DNA from: Brachionus manjavacas
Taxonomy: Eukaryota > Rotifera > Eurotatoria > Ploima > Brachionidae
Assembly (NCBI GenBank): GCA_019054805.1
Contig: JAHQIY010000004.1
Span: forward strand, 8,626,501 to 8,690,500
Direction of reading: 5' to 3'
DNA length: 64,000 bases
Made by a program: the position numbers and the translations under genes. Each line of letters starts with the position of its first letter. Position 1 is the first letter of the stretch. A model generated the notes under the pieces. The model did no database searches. It was not told the origin of the DNA and was given only the letters and a program-made list of their open reading frames with translations. Positions 44,441-54,288 of the stretch are shown piece by piece.

Positions 44441-46111
44441 TCATTGTTGACCGTGCTGTTTCTTGGCGGCTCGCTCCGGTGGATTCAGCACTCTTTTTGC
44501 CACCTCCGCTGCCTTCCGTTCCGCCTCCCGATGCTCCAACTCGGCCTTCTTCGGGCGTCCTCTACCTACACCCGTTGCCCTAGCCGTCTCAACATTGACC
44601 GCTGCTGCGTTGGTTGTTGGACTTGCACTGGTCTGGCCATCATCACCTGGTGCTGCTGCCGCGCTGACTTCAGCCGCCTACTCCGTCTGGTCGCCGCTGC
44701 TACCTCTCACCACTTCCTGTACAACCACTTTGTCCTCCTCGAAACTGCTGAAGTAAACTTTGAAGGACGAGGAGTTCCTCGTGATTGAATGGCCTGGTCT
44801 CGAAGCAGTGACCATGCTGCCCTTGACGTCCACGACTGTATACGGCTCCGGATCCCATTCCGGCCTAGACTTGTGAATGCGCTTGAGCTTGAGCAGCACT
44901 CTGCTTCCTACTCGGATGACACTCATGCGCGCGCGCGTTCGCTCATTGTACTCGTCCTCCATGCGTCTCCTGGACCGTTCGTGGTTCTCTTTGGCCAATC
45001 AATGCCACTCTGCTCGGTCTGGTTCGCCGACTGGTTCAGGCAAACCCGAAGTCCGACTGTAGCCGAACATCAACAGGTTCGGAGAAATCTTGGTGGCTGC
45101 ATGCGGCGTTTCCCGATACGCCCTCAAGAAATCTCTTAGTGCCTGGTCTCGACTGATTCCCGTCACCTCGGCTCCTCTGATGGTCTTGCCTAGGTTGCGC
45201 ATGAAACGCTTCACGTCGCCGTTGGCCCTTGGCCAAAGTGGTGTAATCTTGCGATGCTCAAATCCCAGCTCCCGTGCGTACTCGGCAAAGGAATGTGATT
45301 GGAATGGTGCGCCGTTGTCCGACTTGTAAATGAGCGGTGCGCCAAAAATGGAAAAGAGCTCGTCCAAAACAGGCTTTACGTGAAACCAGCTCGTTGATGC
45401 CACATCGTTGAGGAATACTTGCTTCGAGTACTCGCATAGATTCACAAACCAGAACTTGCCGTTCGCCAACGGTCCGAAAAAGTCGCCGGCGACATGCTCC
45501 CATGGTCCATTTGGGCATGAAGATGCCCTGAGCGGCTCGAGGGTTTGCTTTGTTGCTACGGTCTGACACAGATGACAGTGTGCGACCTCCCGCTCTACTC
45601 GCTTGTCGATCCCTGGAAACCAGACTCTCGCCCTAATCAGCGCCTTCGTCTTGACCACTCCTTGATGCCCACGGTGCGCCAACGTCACAATCGCCCCTCT
45701 CAGCTTGCTTGGTATGATGACTCGACTCCCTCGTAGCATGACACCATCCTGGGCCTCGCTGATCTCGCCAATGACGTGCTCGAACTCAGCCAGCTCCTTT
45801 GGTAGCCGCCCTGTCGGCTGAATGATGAACTTGCGTAAAAGCTGCAGCTGCTCGTCAGCCTCTGTTGCCACGGCCACCTCCTTTTTTGTGATTGCTCTTG
45901 GCAGAGCACTGACCACCACCATATTGATAAACTGCTCCAACTCGCTCACATCCTCGGACGTCCCTTGTCGGTGCTGGTCCCACTGGCTGACGAGAAAAGT
46001 AATCTGCCACATTGGTCTTGCCTGACTGGTGCTCGATGGTGAAGTCAAACTGTGACAGGCGGAGGCCCCATCGCTCGATGCGTGCAGGTGGTCGCGATGC
46101 CGCGTTCCCAA
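44441..46111 (-). pseudogene. Gypsy integrase with AT-hook tail, inactivated
   Basis: The frame has the HHCC zinc domain (HRGHQGVVKTK...CHLCQ) and a core with GDFFGPLANGKFW and KSDNGAPFQSHSF, the first two catalytic Asp. The third catalytic position reads NGDVKRFM, where family members usually have Glu before Arg, so the active site is lost (Glu to Lys by comparison). A TGA at 44999-45001 and a TAG at 44678-44680 interrupt an otherwise continuous frame that runs on to 44441. That extension is Ala/Glu-rich and has an AT-hook-like GVGRGRPKKAE. Confidence 0.85.
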
Positions 46112-47217
46112 AGATCAGCTACACGGCCCTGTTGTCGGTGACCAGTATGAACTGCTGCCCAAACAGGTAGATCCAGAAACGCTCGCACGCCCAAACTGCC
46201 GCTAGTGCCTCCTTCTCGCACTGGCTGTACTTCCGCTCAGTTGCCGACAGCAGCCGTGAGGCACAACAAACCACGCGCCTGTCGTTCTCATCGTTCGGGT
46301 TAACTTGTGTGAGCACTCCGCCGACCCCTTCTGGACTCCACCACCAATCTGGTCTGCCAGTCTTTTTTAAAATACGAGAAACATTTATCTGAAATGGAGG
46401 CTTTTACTTGCTCGAAGGCTTGTTGCTCTTGCTCGACCCAGCTCCATCGCTCTGCCTTATTTGCAGCCCACAACGGCTCTGCTAGCGTTGCCAAATCCTG
46501 GATGAATCGGCCGCTGTACTGCACCATTCCCAGAAAGCTCCTGCACTGGCTCGAGTCTGCCGGCCGCTTCGCGTTCCTCAACGCCTCGACCCGATCCAGA
46601 GTTGGTGCTTTGCCTTCTTCGAATAGTCGTTGTCCGAAGAACGTGAGCTCCTTCTTGTACAACTCGCACTTGTCCACATTGAGAGTGACGCTAGCTTGCT
46701 CCAATGTCTCCAACACACGCATGAGGTTCTCGTGATGCTCCTCTTCCGATGCTCCAAACACCAAGATGTCGTCGGTCATGTTCAGCTGGCCCGGGCATTT
46801 TTCGAGAATAGTGCGGATGAGCTCGGTGAACATTTCCGATGCGCACGAGATACCCATGTGCAGCCGATTGTATACGAGTGTGCCCACGTGCGTGGTCACC
46901 GCCGTCAGTTTCTTCGACTCCTCATCCAACTCGGCCAGATGGAAAGCCTTGACGATGTCGAGCTTGGATAAGACCTTCGCTCCGTTGACCAGGTAGATGA
47001 TATCGTCGATGCTCTTCATCGGGTAACGCTTGCGCTTGATGGCCTTGTTGAGCAACCTGTTGTCGCATGTCATTCTGATCTTGACCTTCTTCGGCTGCCC
47101 CACCCTCGGGTTCTCCTGCTTCTTCTCGACCACCACCAAGTTCGAAATCCATTCAGGCACTTCGTCTTCCTCGCCCAGCTTATGCATGACCCCCTCCTTG
47201 ATCTGACTGTCGATCTC
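45965..47217 (-). pseudogene. Gypsy reverse transcriptase and RNase H, frameshifted
   Basis: RT motifs in order: VKIRMTCDNRLLNKAI, SKLDIVKAFHLAEL, LHMGISCASEMFTELI and the catalytic NMTDDILVFG, then FLGMVQYSGRF. A frameshift near 46310 falls where RNase H should begin (the usual D-A-S is missing while PEGVGGVLTQ follows). RNase H continues with RKYSQCEKEALAAVWACERF and VTDNRAV, then a TAG at 46119. A further shift near 45965 separates it from the integrase frame. Confidence 0.88.
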
Positions 47218-48768
47218 CTATTCGACCGCATCGCGCCAAGCGAACGCTATAGGCCTCAGTGGTTGCCTCTTTGGTGATACCGTTGGGTCCACCTCTATAT
47301 GAATCTTCCTCCCCTTGATGCAACCCACCTTGCCACTAAACAAATCTGGAAACCGCGATTTGATCGCCTTGATCCGCTCCTCGATTGGCTGACTCAGATC
47401 CGGTCGAACCTTTTCCTCGCTGATCGCGCGCACCTCGCGCGCCTCGTACATGAGCTTAATGGTGTTTAGATCCACTGCCGTGCGATAGCTCAGCAAACAA
47501 TCTGCGCCACCCTTGATCACCACAAATCCAGCTGCCACCTCCGTTCGACCACGCCTGACCCGGCACATAAACTGGCCCAGCATCGGCAAGGGCTCCTCTG
47601 CTCGGTATCCATAGAGCCTGCTGTTGCAGCGCTCAAGCTTAGGCTTGTTGGACATCGCCTCGTATGTCCACTGGTCGATGACATTGATCGGCGCTCCTGT
47701 GTCAATCAGAAAATCCACAGCTGTGCCGCCCATCTGCACACTCGCTCTCGGTCCATCGTTGTAGCGATTTCGATTGCCAATCGTGCCGACCTCCCAATCG
47801 CAACTGGCCTTGTAACGAATAAACTCGTCGTACTCCTGCTTGTTGACCTCATACTTGTCCATATCCATGGTCAGCTGTCTGATCTGGCTTCTGCCTCCAC
47901 TGCTCCTCGCTCGGAACTGCTGCATGCTTGCTCGTTGTTGACCGCCTCTCATCGCATCCTTGCTTCCGCTTGTGCCCCTGCATACCTTCGCGAAGTGACC
48001 CCTGATGCCGCATTTCCTGCATTCCGTGTTCAACGCTGGACACTCTGACTTCTCCTTGTGGCTTCGCCTGCCACAGTATCCACAGTTCTGCCTCGACGAA
48101 CCATGACTTGGTGTCGACCAGCTCGGCCTGTTGTTGCTGCTACAACGCCCGTTGCTCATCGGTCTACGCTCGGTGAAGTTGATTGATCTGCTGCTCATCT
48201 CCGCCGCGGTTGGCTTGAGCAGCCCGCTGACATTCTCGGCCACTCGCTCGTAGCCGCGCGCCTTCTCCAGTGCTGCCCTCAAATCGAGATCGTTAATGCG
48301 GCAGCACTCTCGCTGGAACTCATCGATGCCGACGCCCACAACGAACTGGCTCAAAATCTCGGTCTCCAGTGCCGCTCCAAACTCGCAGTGCGCCGCCATT
48401 CGTCGTAGCCTCATGGCGTACTCGTTGACCGACTCGTCCTGGCGCTTCATGGCACGCCGGAACACACACTTCTCGGTGAAGACTGATTTCTTCTCCACGA
48501 AGTGCTTTGTCAACTTCTCCTGTGCCCCCTTGAGCGTGTTCGTGTCGTCGGGCTTCCGTGGAGTCTTCCACACCTCGAAAGCCTCCTCTCCGATGAGAAG
48601 AAGAAATGTAGCCTTGGCCTTTTCCGCGTTGGTCGTCTGCAACAGGTCCGTGGCGGTCCGGTAGATGTCGAAGCGCTCCAGCCAAGTCTCCCATCTTGAC
48701 CCCAGAGTTGCCGGTTCGCCGCCGTAGATAAATGAGCCGCACATGGCTCCACTTCTGTCGTTACTCAT
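47218..48768 (-). CDS. Gypsy gag-protease ORF
   Basis: The first ATG is at 48766-48768 (MSNDRSGAMCGSF); an upstream GTG in the same frame is less likely as a start. The gag region has WETWLERFDIYRTAT and VNEYAMRLRRMAAHCEF, typical of capsid. Two CCHC knuckles follow (CGYCGRRSHKEKSECP; CRKCGIRGHFAKVCRG). The aspartic protease is VDFLIDTGAPINVID. The frame ends with a TAG at 47218, but the same frame continues straight into RT codons, so the stop is either a mutation or a readthrough site. It is the only domain block that is fully open. Confidence 0.9.
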   Translation of the reverse strand: MSNDRSGAMCGSFIYGGEPATLGSRWETWLERFDIYRTATDLLQTTNAEKAKATFLLLIGEEAFEVWKTPRKPDDTNTLKGAQEKLTKHFVEKKSVFTEKCVFRRAMKRQDESVNEYAMRLRRMAAHCEFGAALETEILSQFVVGVGIDEFQRECCRINDLDLRAALEKARGYERVAENVSGLLKPTAAEMSSRSINFTERRPMSNGRCSSNNRPSWSTPSHGSSRQNCGYCGRRSHKEKSECPALNTECRKCGIRGHFAKVCRGTSGSKDAMRGGQQRASMQQFRARSSGGRSQIRQLTMDMDKYEVNKQEYDEFIRYKASCDWEVGTIGNRNRYNDGPRASVQMGGTAVDFLIDTGAPINVIDQWTYEAMSNKPKLERCNSRLYGYRAEEPLPMLGQFMCRVRRGRTEVAAGFVVIKGGADCLLSYRTAVDLNTIKLMYEAREVRAISEEKVRPDLSQPIEERIKAIKSRFPDLFSGKVGCIKGRKIHIEVDPTVSPKRQPLRPIAFAWRDAVE

Positions 48769-48819
48769 GTCTTTCTCCTCGGAATTTATTCTTATTGAAG
48801 ATGATATTCCGTCCACTGT

Positions 48820-48840
48820 AGTTTGATCCTCGTCGCCAAG
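48820..48840 (-). promoter_or_regulatory. Presumed primer-binding region
   Basis: Immediately after the 5' LTR the minus strand reads CTTGGCGACGAGGATCA. Position fits a tRNA primer site; the tRNA was not identified. Confidence 0.5.
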
Positions 48841-49106
48841 TGTGAAGTTGCTAAAAGTCCAGTTAAAGAAAAGCTTTTTTCTTTCTTTTCAAAATCTTTA
48901 TTTTGAGCATAAGCCAAAAAAACGGGATCCCCCCATTCGCTTCTCCCCTCTCTATTTATATCTTTATTTTATCGAGAGTCATATAACTACCTCGAACATG
49001 CTAAAATAAATAGTACAAAAAAATAATATATAAATATCATAAGTAACATAACGCTCACATACATAATAAAAAAATAAACAGATAAGTATCTGTGGTGAAC
49101 ACCACA
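48841..49106 (-). repeat. Gypsy 5' LTR
   Basis: Same 266-bp unit as the 3' LTR and should carry the element's promoter. The terminal palindrome TGTGGTGAACACCACA is at 49091-49106. Confidence 0.95.
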
Positions 49107-49150
49107 ATATATTGAATAAAAACTGGTATATTCTATCGTCTTTTTTAAAA
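49107..49150 (-). pseudogene. Other side of the split transposase
   Basis: The minus strand reads NIPVFIQ up to the Gypsy edge. With one copy of the TATA duplication removed, this frame runs directly into YKPGLKS on the far side. Confidence 0.5.
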
Positions 49151-49595
49151 AAGTTAGATACAATTTTAAATTTGCATGTTAAAAAATGCGATGAATTTAA
49201 ATTTATTTTTTTGAAATATTTATAATTTAAATTTGCATTTTTATTTCAATTTCTTTTTAAATATAGCACTTGAAAGCTCTTAAATTTAATTTCATCTTTT
49301 TTAATTTTTTCTTAGTTTTTTTTTCAAATAGATTGAATATTTTCAATTTAAATTTGAATTGTTGTTTCAATATCATATGAAATATAGCACATTATTTTCG
49401 ATTCTAATTTTTTTAAATAAATTTTTTTTTCAATTTTTAGTGATTTTTCACAACGTCAAAATTTTTTTTCGTTTTTTAAATTTTTTGTAATGTTCAATTT
49501 TAGTATATATCTTAATGGACTTAGTAAAATGCACTCAAATGCTCAACACCTTTAAAGAATTGAGAGAAGCCGATTAAAAGGAGGGTTATTTTAAA

Positions 49596-49811
49596 ATGGA
49601 ATCAGGAGAAGATGATGACCAATTTTGTGTTTTTCATTTTGTCTATTTAAAAGAAAGAATTTTTTTCAACGAATATTTAGATTATAAAATTTCCACAAAA
49701 ACAGTAAGTTTTCATTATTATTTTGGATTTATGATTACAATGGATCAGAGTTGGTCAAAAGTCATAAAGTCAAAGTTAAGTCAAAACTTTGACTTTAATT
49801 TAATCAATTAA
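49596..49811 (+). other. Open frame of 71 codons, doubtful
   Basis: MESGEDDDQFCVFHFVYLKE... has no recognised domain, and its 3' part overlaps the AGTCAAA repeat. Probably a chance frame. Confidence 0.15.
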
Positions 49812-50065
49812 GTCAGGGTCATAGCTTTTTGTTTTCTAACTAACTAACTGCACTTTTTTGAATTCATATTTAGTAATCCGCTAGAATAACAACCTGCAAC
49901 TTAAAAAATTCATATGACTGTGATCCTTACAGATGGTTTGCCGTTCCAGCTAGTTTTTTTGGCGGTCTAATTCAAGTCTAAGTCATTAAAATAAATGTTC
50001 AAGCCGAGACTTTAAAATAAAAAAAAAATTTCAAAGTCAAAGTCGACTTTGACTCTGACTTAAAA
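49745..50065. repeat. AGTCAAA-type dispersed repeat, copy 2
   Basis: The left edge has gtcataaagtcaaagttaag. The right edge has the perfect 20-bp palindrome AGTCAAAGTCGACTTTGACT at 50033-50052. The central ggcggtcta and aatgttcaagcc match copy 1. Confidence 0.6.
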
Positions 50066-50221
50066 CCATTCTGAATTTATTTATTCTTAGTCTAATTAAT
50101 ATTGCTTTTATAGTTTTTCAAAAGAAGTTTCAAAAATTTTAAGAAGAATGAATAAATAAATCAAATGGATATTGATTTTCAAGAAGGAGAAATCAGTTTA
50201 ATATTCGAACCTGAAATTTTT

Positions 50222-50967
50222 AAGTGCAGAAGTGCAGCAGGATTTGGGAATTATGGTCACGGCCGATGTAAAGTGTTCGGCACAGGTGGAGGCAGCGGTT
50301 AATAAGGCGAGTTGGGTGTTAGGTAGAATTAGAAAGACGTTTAGATATTTTAACATGAATCTTTTTAAGAGTTTATATCCTACTTTTGTGAGGCCACATT
50401 TAGAGTTTGCATCATCGGTGTGGAACACGTTGAATAAAAGGGAGATAAGGAAGATAGAGGGAGTTCAGAGGAGAGCTACAGGAATGGTGATGGAGCTAAA
50501 AGGACTGAAATATGGGGAAAGGTTAAAGAGGTTGGGGTACACTGACCTGGAATTAAGGAGAAAAAGGGGTGACTTAATACAATTATATAAAGTATCGAAG
50601 GGGTTAGAGGAGGTGGACCTGGGGATGACTATAGGAAGGGGGAATGTAGGTAGATCACATACACACCAAATTGCTAAGGAGATCTGTGGGAATTGCAATA
50701 TAAGAGGGAAATTCTTGCCTAACAGGACTGCAACCACCTAGAATTTACTTCCATCCTATGTTGTAAATGCGGTTACAGTAAACGATTTCAAGTCGGAACT
50801 TGATGCGCACATGGCGTCAGGAAGTCTTAGGAGATCGGTATATCAGGTTTAGAAATTGGCATAGCAGATAAGGATTTAGCTGATATAATGTAGCCTTATA
50901 AACTGCGATCACACAGGTTCGCCTGTGTCACAGCTTTCAATACTACTACTACTACCTTTATTAGCTA
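50222..50967 (+). mobile_element. CR1-like LINE, 5'-truncated 3' end
   Basis: The frame 50232-50741 begins in the RT thumb (DLGIMVTADVKCSAQVE) and carries FVRPHLEFASSVWNTLNKRE, VQRRATGMVMELKGLKYGER and LELRRKRGDLIQLYKVSKG. After a TAG the frame reads NLLPSYVVNAVTVNDFKSEL. The 3' UTR has a hairpin (ACACAGG-TTCG-CCTGTGT at 50917-50934) and a (TAC)n tail. Possible 9-bp target duplication GAAATTTTT at 50213-50221 and 50968-50976, though it is AT-rich. Confidence 0.85.
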
Positions 50968-51379
50968 GAAATTTTTTTACATTAAATTCATTAATGTTAA
51001 TCATTTCAAAGAATGTATTAACTGAATCGCTTATACCATTCTGTGACATGATATTTTTTGGTCCTCTAATTATTTGTTTACTCTTTTTATTTCTTCAATT
51101 TCTTGTTTTTCCTGAGTTTTTATAGTTTCGTTCATTTAGAAATTTATTTTTTAAATAGAATATATCGATGAAAAAATTTTCAATGAAAACTCAAAGATGG
51201 ATTTTTTTATCTTGAAAATTAATTAAAACTGCTTTTATAAATAAAATAAATTTTAATTTTTAATTAACTGCTAAATTTTATTTTTAACTTGTTTGACTAA
51301 CATGAAATTAAAATTGAGGACTTTATATTAGAAAGAATGGCTCAGTCCTGTCCTGACAATATATTGGCATGCATTTAAA

Positions 51380-51592
51380 TGCTAATTAAAAAATTAAAAA
51401 TGCTAGGCTAATGGTTAAACAAAATACAAGGATTAAAATCAAAAATGCTAGGTAAAAAATTTAGAATGCTAGGTAAAAAAAAAACTAAGTTTCAGAATTA
51501 AAATGCTAGGTAGGTTATTTAAAATGCTAAGTGCTAAAATTAAAAATGTTTTGTAATAAATCAAAGTGCTAGGATAAAAAACAAGAGCGCTA
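51380..51592. repeat. Left phased box array
   Basis: TGCTA-type boxes start at 51380, 51401, 51446, 51467, 51504, 51525, 51547, 51567 and 51588, with degenerate boxes near 51425 and 51483. Spacing is almost always 20-22 bp or twice that. Confidence 0.8.
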
Positions 51593-51705
51593 GTTTGTTT
51601 GATAAAAATGATAAATTAAAACCCGAAAGAATTAATGGAGGTGGCTTTAATTGAGAAATCGATAAAATAAATAAGACTGAATTGATTATCATTCTAATAA
51701 AAAAA

Positions 51706-52783
51706 ATGTGTTCAAGAGGAAAAAGTTTAAAAAATAATGTGATTTTACCTAATTATATCAGTAACAGTGATACAAGTGATTGTGAAAATTGTGTTGAAAA
51801 AATATTAAAGAAAAAAAATCTATTAGGTATAAATATATATTAAAGAATAGTTTTGGAAAAACAGAAGAAGCTCTTTAATCAATAGACAAAAGACTAAATC
51901 TATAGAAGCTAAAGTATCAAATGAAATCGACAGGGAATCAATTAAAAAAGATATTCGAATATTACAAATTTCTGCATCTAGAGATATATTTCAGAAAGCA
52001 ATTCCTTTATTTATAAAGAAATGGAAAAAATATCAAGATTTTGTAGTTTATTTTCAAAAAGAATGGGTTGACACTTTAGATGGCTGGTATGAAGGTTACA
52101 CAGATGTAAAATATAGTCCATCACATAATAATGCTTTGGAAGCCACTAATAAAGTAATCAAGGATAAAAATACATTAAGAGAACGCTTGAGCTTATCACA
52201 ATTTTTAATTGTCAGCTGCGATATTGTCAAGAATTGGTCGCTCGATCGAGCACCATCTGAAATAAATCGTCGTATCTTCTATAAAGAACAGCCGATTGAT
52301 CTACAGTTGAACACAAAAGCATATCAATGGCTAAAGTTAAATAAAACTACGATTATTTATTAATCAAATAATCCAATATGTACAGATTATTTTGTACCAA
52401 CTTTTGCAGAACTGAAGATTACAGGGGATGACGTTCTAAATTATTCCAATCTTGCATGGAATACATTTCAAAGATACTCGAAAATTAATTATAAAGTTTG
52501 GTGCATAACAATACCAGACGATGGCTCAAATGGAAATTGGAAAAATGGATCATGTAATTGTCCACATTTTATGAAAAATTATATTTGTAAACATCTAGTT
52601 GGTCTAGCAATGCGATTGAAATATATAAAAGTTCCTGCTGCTGCAAAAGATGTTCCAATCGGAGAAAAAAGAAAACGTGGTCGACCAGCCAAAGCATTGC
52701 AAGCTCTTATGAGACAATGGAATTTTTTTTTATACTTTTTTAATTTGCTTTGTTATTGTTTTATTTTACGAATTTTTTTTTGA
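51706..52783 (+). pseudogene. Mutator-like transposase, C-terminal half, SWIM finger
   Basis: A short N-terminal frame from ATG 51706 (MCSRGKSLKNNVILPNYISN) stops at 51841. A second frame from about 51870 runs to 52783 with one in-frame stop (TAA at 52361). It shows YFQKEWVDTLDGWYEGYTDV, then HNNALEATNKVIKDK and LRERLSLSQFL, the conserved NN.lE region of MULE transposases. The SWIM zinc finger is CNCPHFMKNYICKH near 52555-52596, and the tail has an AT-hook-like EKRKRGRPAKALQ. The DDE residues expected upstream are absent, so this copy cannot transpose alone. The combination of MULE core, SWIM finger and AT-hook is coherent. Confidence 0.75.
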
Positions 52784-52791
52784 CTATAACA

Positions 52792-52984
52792 TAGCATTTT
52801 CTCCAATTTACCCAGCATTTTTTTAAATTTACCTAGCATTTTTTGTTTTTTAGCTTGAAAAACCAATAAAAAATACCAAGCAAAAAATACTTTTTTACTT
52901 AGTTTTTTTACCTACCTAGCAAATTAAATTTTTTACTTAGCGAATTTTTTTATTAACCTAGCATTTTGAGTTTTTTAACTAGCG
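52792..52984. repeat. Right phased box array
   Basis: TAGCA-type boxes (complement of the left) start at 52792, 52813, 52834, 52878, 52899, 52917, 52938, 52959 and 52980, again in steps of about 21 bp. Confidence 0.8.
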
Positions 52985-53273
52985 TAATTAATTTAAGCCC
53001 AATATATTTCTCATTTTACTCATAAGAAGTATTGAGACTTAAATTTATTTAAAGCTTGTGATGCAAAAAAATGGAAAAAATAGCATGCTTTAATTTAAAA
53101 TGAACCGATCTGGTGAATTTTGTATCATTTTATTAGTTTATGACAATGAATTTAGACTAGTGAAAGAATAATACAAATACATCAAACTAAAAATTTAAAA
53201 TAGTTTCCTAAGATTTTATAATTTAGACCCTTTTTTTAAAAAAATCTTTATCATATTTTGTCTTCATAATAAA

Positions 53274-53421
53274 TTATGTCCTCATCTTCCTCATTCCCTT
53301 AAGCACCCATCTTGATAATGAAATTGCTTTTCCATTTGTGGTAACCTCCAGCCGATTTTTGTTATCATTAGAAGGAACAGGCAGAAGAAGTTCTTGGTTA
53401 TAATGTGATTTATTGACGGGC
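53274..53421 (-). CDS. Candidate terminal exon, gene unknown
   Basis: After an acceptor (caaacacag) the minus strand encodes PVNKSHYNQELLLPVPSND... ending GMRKMRT and TAA. The composition looks coding (many charged and polar residues, no AT-driven bias), but no partner exon was found upstream. Could also be chance. Confidence 0.3.
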
Positions 53422-53679
53422 CTGTGTTTGTTTTGGCAAAAAAAAAATTTTTAATTAATTTTTAGAAAATTTTTAATCATATATTATTTATTTTATTTGT
53501 CTTTTTTTTTGCAAGGAAGCTCTATTAATTTTTAAAGCTATTTTTAGCATCTGACCAAGCTAAATTTAAACCAATGTTATGTGGAACAAAATTCTTTAAA
53601 TGATTTTAAATGAGTAAATTAAACTTTATAAAAAGTAAAATACGAATTTTAAAAGTATCAAATTGAGTAAAATTTAATT

Positions 53680-53900
53680 CAAAAGGTTAAATCTTCTCCT
53701 AAATCTCCAGATTTAAATTCAATTGAGATGGTATGGACTGAAATAGAAGCTTTTGTATTTAACGAAAAATTACTCAATTTTACATAAAATTGTTTAACAG
53801 ATAAATAATCTCTTCGAACAAATCTTATCGAACAAAATTGAAAAATTCCATTCTTTCAAGATTCTTTCTAAAATTCTTCGAAAATTAAAAAAGAACGATA
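53680..53900 (+). mobile_element. Tc1/mariner transposase fragment
   Basis: The plus strand reads SPKSPDLNSIEMVWTEIEAF, the C-terminal block around the last catalytic acidic residue of Tc1 transposases. The rest is lost. Confidence 0.7.
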
Positions 53901-54288
53901 ATTTATGGCCCTTTTACGATAAGCGTAAAAAAGTAGATAGGTAATTTTGTGTAAATTTTCGAATTTTTCTGATAACTTTCGTAAATTTACGTAAAATTAC
54001 ATAAATTACTACTTTTTTACGTCAAATGTCAAATCAATACTGTATTATAAATTTTTATTTTTTTAAGTGAATAAATGAAAGTTAATAAATAAATAATTAA
54101 ACAATGCCACTGGCATGTCGTGTCAATTAATTAAAGCTTTTAAACTCAGGAAATTATCACATTCACATTGAAAATGAGAATAATTGATAAAAAAAATTGC
54201 AAAAAAAATAGCTGAAAATTAAAAATTATAAACTAAATTGATTGTGTTAAAAATTAAGCGAAGAAAGGAATAATTTTAAATTATTTAT
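53901..54288. other. Spacer downstream of NOA1, no gene seen
   Basis: AT-rich with a short cluster of tacgtaaa-type words near 53925-54025. Presumably NOA1 3' flank. Confidence 0.4.

Larger units (their letters stand above)
44033..49106 (-). mobile_element. Ty3/Gypsy LTR retrotransposon, complete structure, coding-dead
   Basis: Two 266-bp LTRs bound a 4.5-kb internal region encoding gag, protease, RT, RNase H and integrase on the minus strand. A polypurine tract and a primer-binding region sit at the expected places. The flanks carry the 4-bp duplication TATA. LTRs differ by about two substitutions and two single-base indels, so insertion was recent. Coding frames nevertheless carry several stops and shifts. 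GC content is about 55 percent against roughly 25 percent in the host sequence. Domain order RT-RH-IN places it in Ty3/Gypsy (Metaviridae-like). Confidence 0.97.
51358..53008 (+). mobile_element. Mutator-like element with 21-bp-phased terminal arrays
   Basis: Bounded by AATATATTGG (51358-51367) and its complement (52999-53008). Just inside each end lies an array of a TGCTAGGTA box, inverted between ends and repeated about every 21 bp. The centre carries a Mutator-like transposase relic with a SWIM finger and AT-hook tail. It is internally deleted, with no catalytic N-terminal half. Confidence 0.75.

Noticed and set aside
44444-45139. Long plus-strand open frames across the Gypsy element
   Set aside because: They are antisense shadows of the GC-rich pol gene; no domain is recognisable.
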